This document shows, in pieces, positions 7,523 to 10,468 of a stretch of 10,468 bases of DNA. The notes below the pieces were generated by a model. It made no database searches and was not told the origin of the DNA. It was given only the letters and a program-made list of their open reading frames with translations. The position numbers and the translations under genes are program-made. Position 1 is the first letter of the stretch, and each line of letters starts with the position of its first letter. This DNA comes from RYN-433 sp036558265 (GTDB taxonomy: Bacteria > Planctomycetota > Phycisphaerae > Tepidisphaerales > Tepidisphaeraceae): the NCBI GenBank assembly GCA_036558265.1, contig DATBFY010000348.1:1-10468 (forward strand), in the 5' to 3' direction.

Positions 7523-9358
7523 ATGTCACGCGCCTTTGGAGGGCGACGCCCATCCCTGATCGTGCCACTTTTTGCCCTGGGGTCGTCGTTCTGGGCTGCG
7601 CAGGCGGCCTGGGCAACCGACATCATCGGGATTCAGCCGGCGGCGCTGGATCAGCCGCAGATCAATGCGGCGATCCGGTATCCGTCCACGACCGGGACGC
7701 TGAACGATCCGCTCTTCGCAGATTTCGGCGGGGGGACGCGGGCGTTCAACGTGACGGCCTTCCTGGACACGGGGGCGTCGGGGGTCCTCCTGTCGAACGA
7801 GACGGCGAGCTTCCTGGGCGACTTGTACAACCCCGGCGTGGAGACGGCGTCGTACAACAACAAGCCGGTGGTTTACCAGGACGTGGGCGTCGCGGGCTCG
7901 GATAACTTCCGCGTGTCGGTGCCGGTCCAGGTGTCGATCGGGGCGTTCAACACGGCGAACGTGGACAACGTCGCCAACGCCGAGCAGCAGCTCAGCGACA
8001 GCAACCCGGCGTCGTTCCAGGGGATCGACCTGAGCTATTACAAGCACACGACCGGGACGATCCGGGCGCAGGTGGGGCCGCTGAACACGGCCGACCCGAA
8101 CGATCCGGGGGACAACCCGCTGCTGGAGGACCTGGACGTCTTCGGGATGCCGGTGATGAAGGGGAAGGTGGTGGTGATGGACCCCAAGCCTGTGGAGAAC
8201 ATCATCAGCGGGAACATCGACAACGGCTTCCAGATGAAGACGCACGTGTACAACCCGGGGACGGCGTTCAACCCTGCGACGGCGGACGACGACCCGGGGA
8301 TCCCCAAGACCACGCGGACGATCAAGCTGTCGTACGGCTCGTTTAACGAGTTCACCCGGACGGGGACGCTGGAGGGCGACGGGAGCGTGGCCCCCCTGCC
8401 GGCGGACCAGGTGGCGACGTACCAGCCGACGCTGGAGCACAACCCGTTCATCGGACCCAACCCGATCAACCCTGCGGGGGACACGACGCCGCCGGTGAAG
8501 GTGTCGTTCAACGGGCAGTCGGCGACGGGGTCGTTCCTGCTGGATACGGGTTCGGCGGCGTCGATGATCTCGACATCACTGGCGTCGAAGCTGAACGTGC
8601 GGTACGTGGCGGGGACGCAGGGGACGGACAACCCGCAGCTCGAGTCGTTCGACCCGAAGAACCCCAGCGCGCCCGGGACGGCGATCGACAACCAGTTCCA
8701 GCTTTCGATCGGGGGGATCGGCGGGACGACGAAGGTGGCGGGGTTCTTCCTGTCGTCGATGCTGGTCAAGACGATGCAGGGGAGCGTGACCAACGACAAC
8801 GATCCGAACCACTTCAACTTCGTGCAGGCGCCGGTGCTGGTCAGCGATATCACGGTGCAGAACCCGGACACGCAGCGGACGCTGACGCTGGACGGGATCT
8901 TCGGGATGAACAACCTGGTGGCGTCGATCTTCGTGTCGGAAAACGGCGGGATCATCCCGGATTTCTCGGATCTGACGCCGGGGGCGTTCGACTGGGTGGT
9001 GTTCGACGAGCCCAACGGGGAGCTGAAGCTGAGGCCGCGGTTGAGCGGCGATTCGAATCGCGACGGCATCGTGGACTTCAATGACCTGGTGAAGCTGGCG
9101 CAGAGCTACAACAGCGAATTGCAGTCGGACTTCTGGGCCAACGGGGATTTCAACGGGGATGGGGTGGTGGATTTCAACGACCTGGTGATGCTGGCGCAGC
9201 ACTACAACGATCCGAACGCGGCGGACGGGGTGATCGACCTGCCGCACTATCAGTTCGACATCGGGCTCGGCGCGGCGGCGGCAGGGGTGCCGGAGCCGGG
9301 TGGGTTGATGCTGATGGGCGGGGCGATGGTGGCGTTGGGGCGGAGGCGGAGGAGATAA
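7523..9358 (+). CDS. Secreted bilobal aspartic protease with dockerin-like pair and PEP-CTERM tail
   Basis: The 611-residue protein starts with a basic segment and a hydrophobic stretch (12-31), a Sec signal peptide with a likely cut near AWATD. Two catalytic-type motifs are present: FLDTGASGV (80-88) and LLDTGSAAS (339-347). Each is followed downstream by a psi-psi-Gly-like strand (DVFGMPVMKG near 205 and LDGIFGMNN near 456), as expected for a single-chain, two-lobed aspartic protease. Residues 508-562 are two EF-hand-like dockerin repeats, DSNRDGIVDFNDLVKLAQSYN-like and DFNGDGVVDFNDLVMLAQ-like. The C-terminus is a PEP-CTERM signal: VPEPGG (589-594), a hydrophobic helix and RRRRR, which predicts exosortase processing. 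GGAG (7514-7517) lies 5 nt before the ATG. A lone TAGAAT (7469-7474) could be a -10 box, without a good -35. Codons favour G at position three, unlike DUF1501. Substrate is unknown. Confidence 0.9.
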   Translation: MSRAFGGRRPSLIVPLFALGSSFWAAQAAWATDIIGIQPAALDQPQINAAIRYPSTTGTLNDPLFADFGGGTRAFNVTAFLDTGASGVLLSNETASFLGDLYNPGVETASYNNKPVVYQDVGVAGSDNFRVSVPVQVSIGAFNTANVDNVANAEQQLSDSNPASFQGIDLSYYKHTTGTIRAQVGPLNTADPNDPGDNPLLEDLDVFGMPVMKGKVVVMDPKPVENIISGNIDNGFQMKTHVYNPGTAFNPATADDDPGIPKTTRTIKLSYGSFNEFTRTGTLEGDGSVAPLPADQVATYQPTLEHNPFIGPNPINPAGDTTPPVKVSFNGQSATGSFLLDTGSAASMISTSLASKLNVRYVAGTQGTDNPQLESFDPKNPSAPGTAIDNQFQLSIGGIGGTTKVAGFFLSSMLVKTMQGSVTNDNDPNHFNFVQAPVLVSDITVQNPDTQRTLTLDGIFGMNNLVASIFVSENGGIIPDFSDLTPGAFDWVVFDEPNGELKLRPRLSGDSNRDGIVDFNDLVKLAQSYNSELQSDFWANGDFNGDGVVDFNDLVMLAQHYNDPNAADGVIDLPHYQFDIGLGAAAAGVPEPGGLMLMGGAMVALGRRRRR

Positions 9359-9390
9359 CTGCGGTCCCTCCGGCTCGGAAGCTTGTTTTC

Positions 9391-9412
9391 GGGCAGACAA
9401 GAATGTCCGCCC
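9391..9412. repeat. Imperfect hairpin element between protease and recO
   Basis: GGGCAGACA (9391-9399) and TGTCCGCCC (9404-9412) pair around an AGAA loop with one A-C mismatch. There is no T-run after it. From memory, this phrase with flanking CACC is one of the commonest dispersed intergenic motifs in planctomycete genomes, often mistranslated as short peptides. Only one copy is in the window. Confidence 0.6.
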
Positions 9413-9432
9413 CACCGACTGGTTGAAGGAAA

Positions 9433-9447
9433 CGATTCGTCGAATCG
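9433..9447. promoter_or_regulatory. 15-nt perfect palindrome upstream of recO
   Basis: CGATTCG-T-CGAATCG is a perfect odd-centred palindrome. It ends 29 nt before the recO start and 15 nt before a TAAGAT (9463-9468) that could act as a -10 box. That position overlaps where a -35 box would lie, so an operator is possible. No regulator is known; chance is not excluded. Confidence 0.35.
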
Positions 9448-9476
9448 GGAAGAGACTGCGCCTAAGATTGGGGCTC

Positions 9477-10238
9477 ATGGCGCTGACGCGTGACCGGTGC
9501 ATTTGCCTGAGGAAGGTGGAGTACAGCGAGACGTCGCAGATCGTGACGCTGCTGGGGCGCGAGCACGGGTTGATGCGGCTGATCGCCAAGGGGGCGCATC
9601 GTCGGACCAAGGCGGGGGCGAGCAAGTTCGACGGCGGGGTGGACCTGTTGGACCTGGGGGATGGGGTGTTCTCGCTGCGGCTGGAAAAGGACCTGGCGAC
9701 GCTGACGGAATGGTCGCTGCGGGACGGGCACCTGGAGTTGAGGTCGGACCTGCGGGCGCTTTATCTCGGGCAATACGCGGCGGAGTTGTGCAGCCTGCTG
9801 ATCGAGGAGCACGATCCGCATCCGCAGTTGTTCGACCGGTTGGAGCAGACGCTTGGCGAACTGGCGACGGCGCGGCGGGAGGAGGTTTTCCTGGCGTTTG
9901 AGCTGGACCTGTTCCGAGAGGCGGGATATTTGCCGAATTTGTCGGGCTGTTCGAATTGCCGGGCGGGGTTCAGCGAGCGGGAGATGTGGTGGTTCTCGCC
10001 GTTTCGGAGCGGGCTGGTGTGTCGGAACTGCGAGTCGGCGGCGCCGGATCGAATCGCGGTGGATGCGCGGCTGTTGTCGATCGTGGGGCACGTGATGAAG
10101 TTGCCGCGGCAGAACGGGGCGTTGCAGCGGCTGCCGAGGCTGACGCGGCATCAGACGGATCCGCTGAACCGGGTGTTTGCGGAGCACATGCAGCATACGC
10201 TGGGGAGGAGGTTGCATGTGGCGAGGTATGTGGTGTAG
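9477..10238 (+). CDS. recO: DNA repair protein RecO
   Basis: RecO helps load RecA in the RecFOR pathway by displacing SSB and annealing strands. The 253-residue product opens with the family's OB-fold region: RDRCICLRKVEYSETSQIVT (5-24) and GLMRLIAKGAHR (31-42). A helical middle follows (LRALYLGQYAAELCSLLIEE). The C-terminal part has a four-cysteine zinc site, CSNC (about 159-162) and CRNC (about 182-185), as in zinc-binding RecO proteins. Length is normal for the family. The frame is open from an ATG at 9423, but family homology begins at the ATG used here; the extra 18 residues are just basic. TAAGAT (9463-9468) ends 8 nt before the ATG, so the message may be leaderless. It is separated from the protease gene by a hairpin element and is probably its own unit. 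Codons favour G at third position. Confidence 0.95.
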   Translation: MALTRDRCICLRKVEYSETSQIVTLLGREHGLMRLIAKGAHRRTKAGASKFDGGVDLLDLGDGVFSLRLEKDLATLTEWSLRDGHLELRSDLRALYLGQYAAELCSLLIEEHDPHPQLFDRLEQTLGELATARREEVFLAFELDLFREAGYLPNLSGCSNCRAGFSEREMWWFSPFRSGLVCRNCESAAPDRIAVDARLLSIVGHVMKLPRQNGALQRLPRLTRHQTDPLNRVFAEHMQHTLGRRLHVARYVV

Positions 10239-10246
10239 GAGCCGCG

Positions 10247-10274
10247 GAAGCGAGAAGCGAAAAGCGGGAAGCGA
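10247..10274 (+). repeat. Four tandem heptamers, GAAGCGA-like
   Basis: Four head-to-tail 7-mers follow the recO stop: GAAGCGA, GAAGCGA, AAAGCGG, GAAGCGA. The third differs at two positions. It is a purine-rich microsatellite-like tract with no coding role seen. An inverted pair, CGAGAG and CTCTCG (10272-10277 and 10294-10299), begins at its end. Confidence 0.7.
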
Positions 10275-10332
10275 GAGGGCCCGGGTCCCGACGCTCTCGT
10301 GCGGGTACCGGAAGAGGGGGAAAAGGCGTGGC

Positions 10333-10360
10333 GTGACAAAATAGGTTGGGGGTTTACAAT
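10333..10360 (+). promoter_or_regulatory. Sigma70-type promoter, near-leaderless
   Basis: GTGACA (10333-10338) and TACAAT (10355-10360) each match consensus at 5 of 6 positions, with a 16-nt spacer. The -10 box ends 10 nt before the ATG at 10371, so a start at the usual distance leaves only about 3-5 nt of leader. Confidence 0.65.
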
Positions 10361-10370
10361 CCGGGCCCAA

Positions 10371-10468
10371 ATGCGAAGTGCGAAGGTTCTCCTTGTCGGA
10401 TTGGCGTGCGTGCTGCTGGCGCCCGTGCCAGCGGTCGCGCAGGCGGCCAGTGGGCCCGCGGCGGCGCC
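10371..10468 (+). CDS. Exported protein, N-terminus only (3' partial)
   Basis: Only 32 residues are in the window. They form a clear Sec signal peptide: MRSAK, a hydrophobic core VLLVGLACVLLAPVPA, and a probable cut after AVA before QAAS. The mature protein lies beyond the window and cannot be named. A good promoter sits directly upstream and there is no ribosome site, consistent with leaderless translation. Confidence 0.7.
   Translation, partial: MRSAKVLLVGLACVLLAPVPAVAQAASGPAAA

Noticed and set aside
7526..8440. Minus-strand frame opposite the protease
   Set aside because: Arg/Val-rich shadow; the plus strand has a signal peptide, DTG motifs and a normal C-terminal sorting signal.
10272..10299. 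Intrinsic terminator after recO
   Set aside because: CGAGAG and CTCTCG pair, but the loop is 16 nt and no T-run follows on the plus strand.
9462..10370. 302-codon minus-strand frame opposite recO
   Set aside because: Pro/Arg/Gln-rich shadow of RecO codons with no recognisable domain.

Overview
The window looks like a chromosomal segment of a GC-rich planctomycete, most likely of the class Phycisphaerae. The evidence is a DUF1549/DUF1553 (PSCyt2/PSD1) gene followed by a DUF1501 gene, an N-terminal LETRRLL (LEPR-XLL-type) export motif, dockerin-like pairs of the form VDFNDLVxLAQxYN, and a PEP-CTERM sorting tail. This placement rests on gene content alone.

Layout. (1) Positions 1-4727, plus strand: a 5'-truncated DUF1549/DUF1553 protein with a LamG-like domain inserted near its C-terminus; a REP-like double hairpin; a Tat-exported DUF1501 protein; a 47-residue single-pass membrane peptide; and a BamE/SmpA-like lipoprotein whose start overlaps the peptide's stop (ATGA). 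This reads as one operon for cell-surface proteins. (2) Positions 4728-5110: a possible 69-residue coiled-coil gene on the minus strand, with a 32-nt inverted repeat in its leader. (3) Positions 5111-6760, minus strand: a large secreted beta-helix protein with Pmp-like GGAI repeats, PGRS-like glycine-rich inserts, a choice-of-anchor-Q-like segment, a dockerin-like pair and a Lys/Pro-rich tail. (4) Positions 6761-7272: no gene, but G-quadruplex-type tracts and small palindromes. (5) tRNA-Lys(UUU), minus strand, with a good sigma70-type promoter. (6) Positions 7523-9358, plus strand: a secreted aspartic protease with two DTG motifs, a dockerin-like pair and a PEP-CTERM tail. (7) recO on the plus strand, preceded by another hairpin element. 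(8) The first codons of a secreted protein, cut by the window end, with a near-leaderless promoter.

The common theme is the cell envelope. Most protein genes here encode exported or membrane proteins, and two of them carry almost the same Ca2+-binding dockerin-like module but different C-terminal ends. recO and tRNA-Lys are housekeeping genes. Base composition also changes: the plus strand is C-rich in the left part and G-rich from about 4.7 kb onward, whichever strand a gene is on. I see no CRISPR array, transposase, phage gene or recognised defence system. The most unusual objects are the two dockerin-bearing surface proteins, the LamG insertion, and the set of palindromic intergenic elements.
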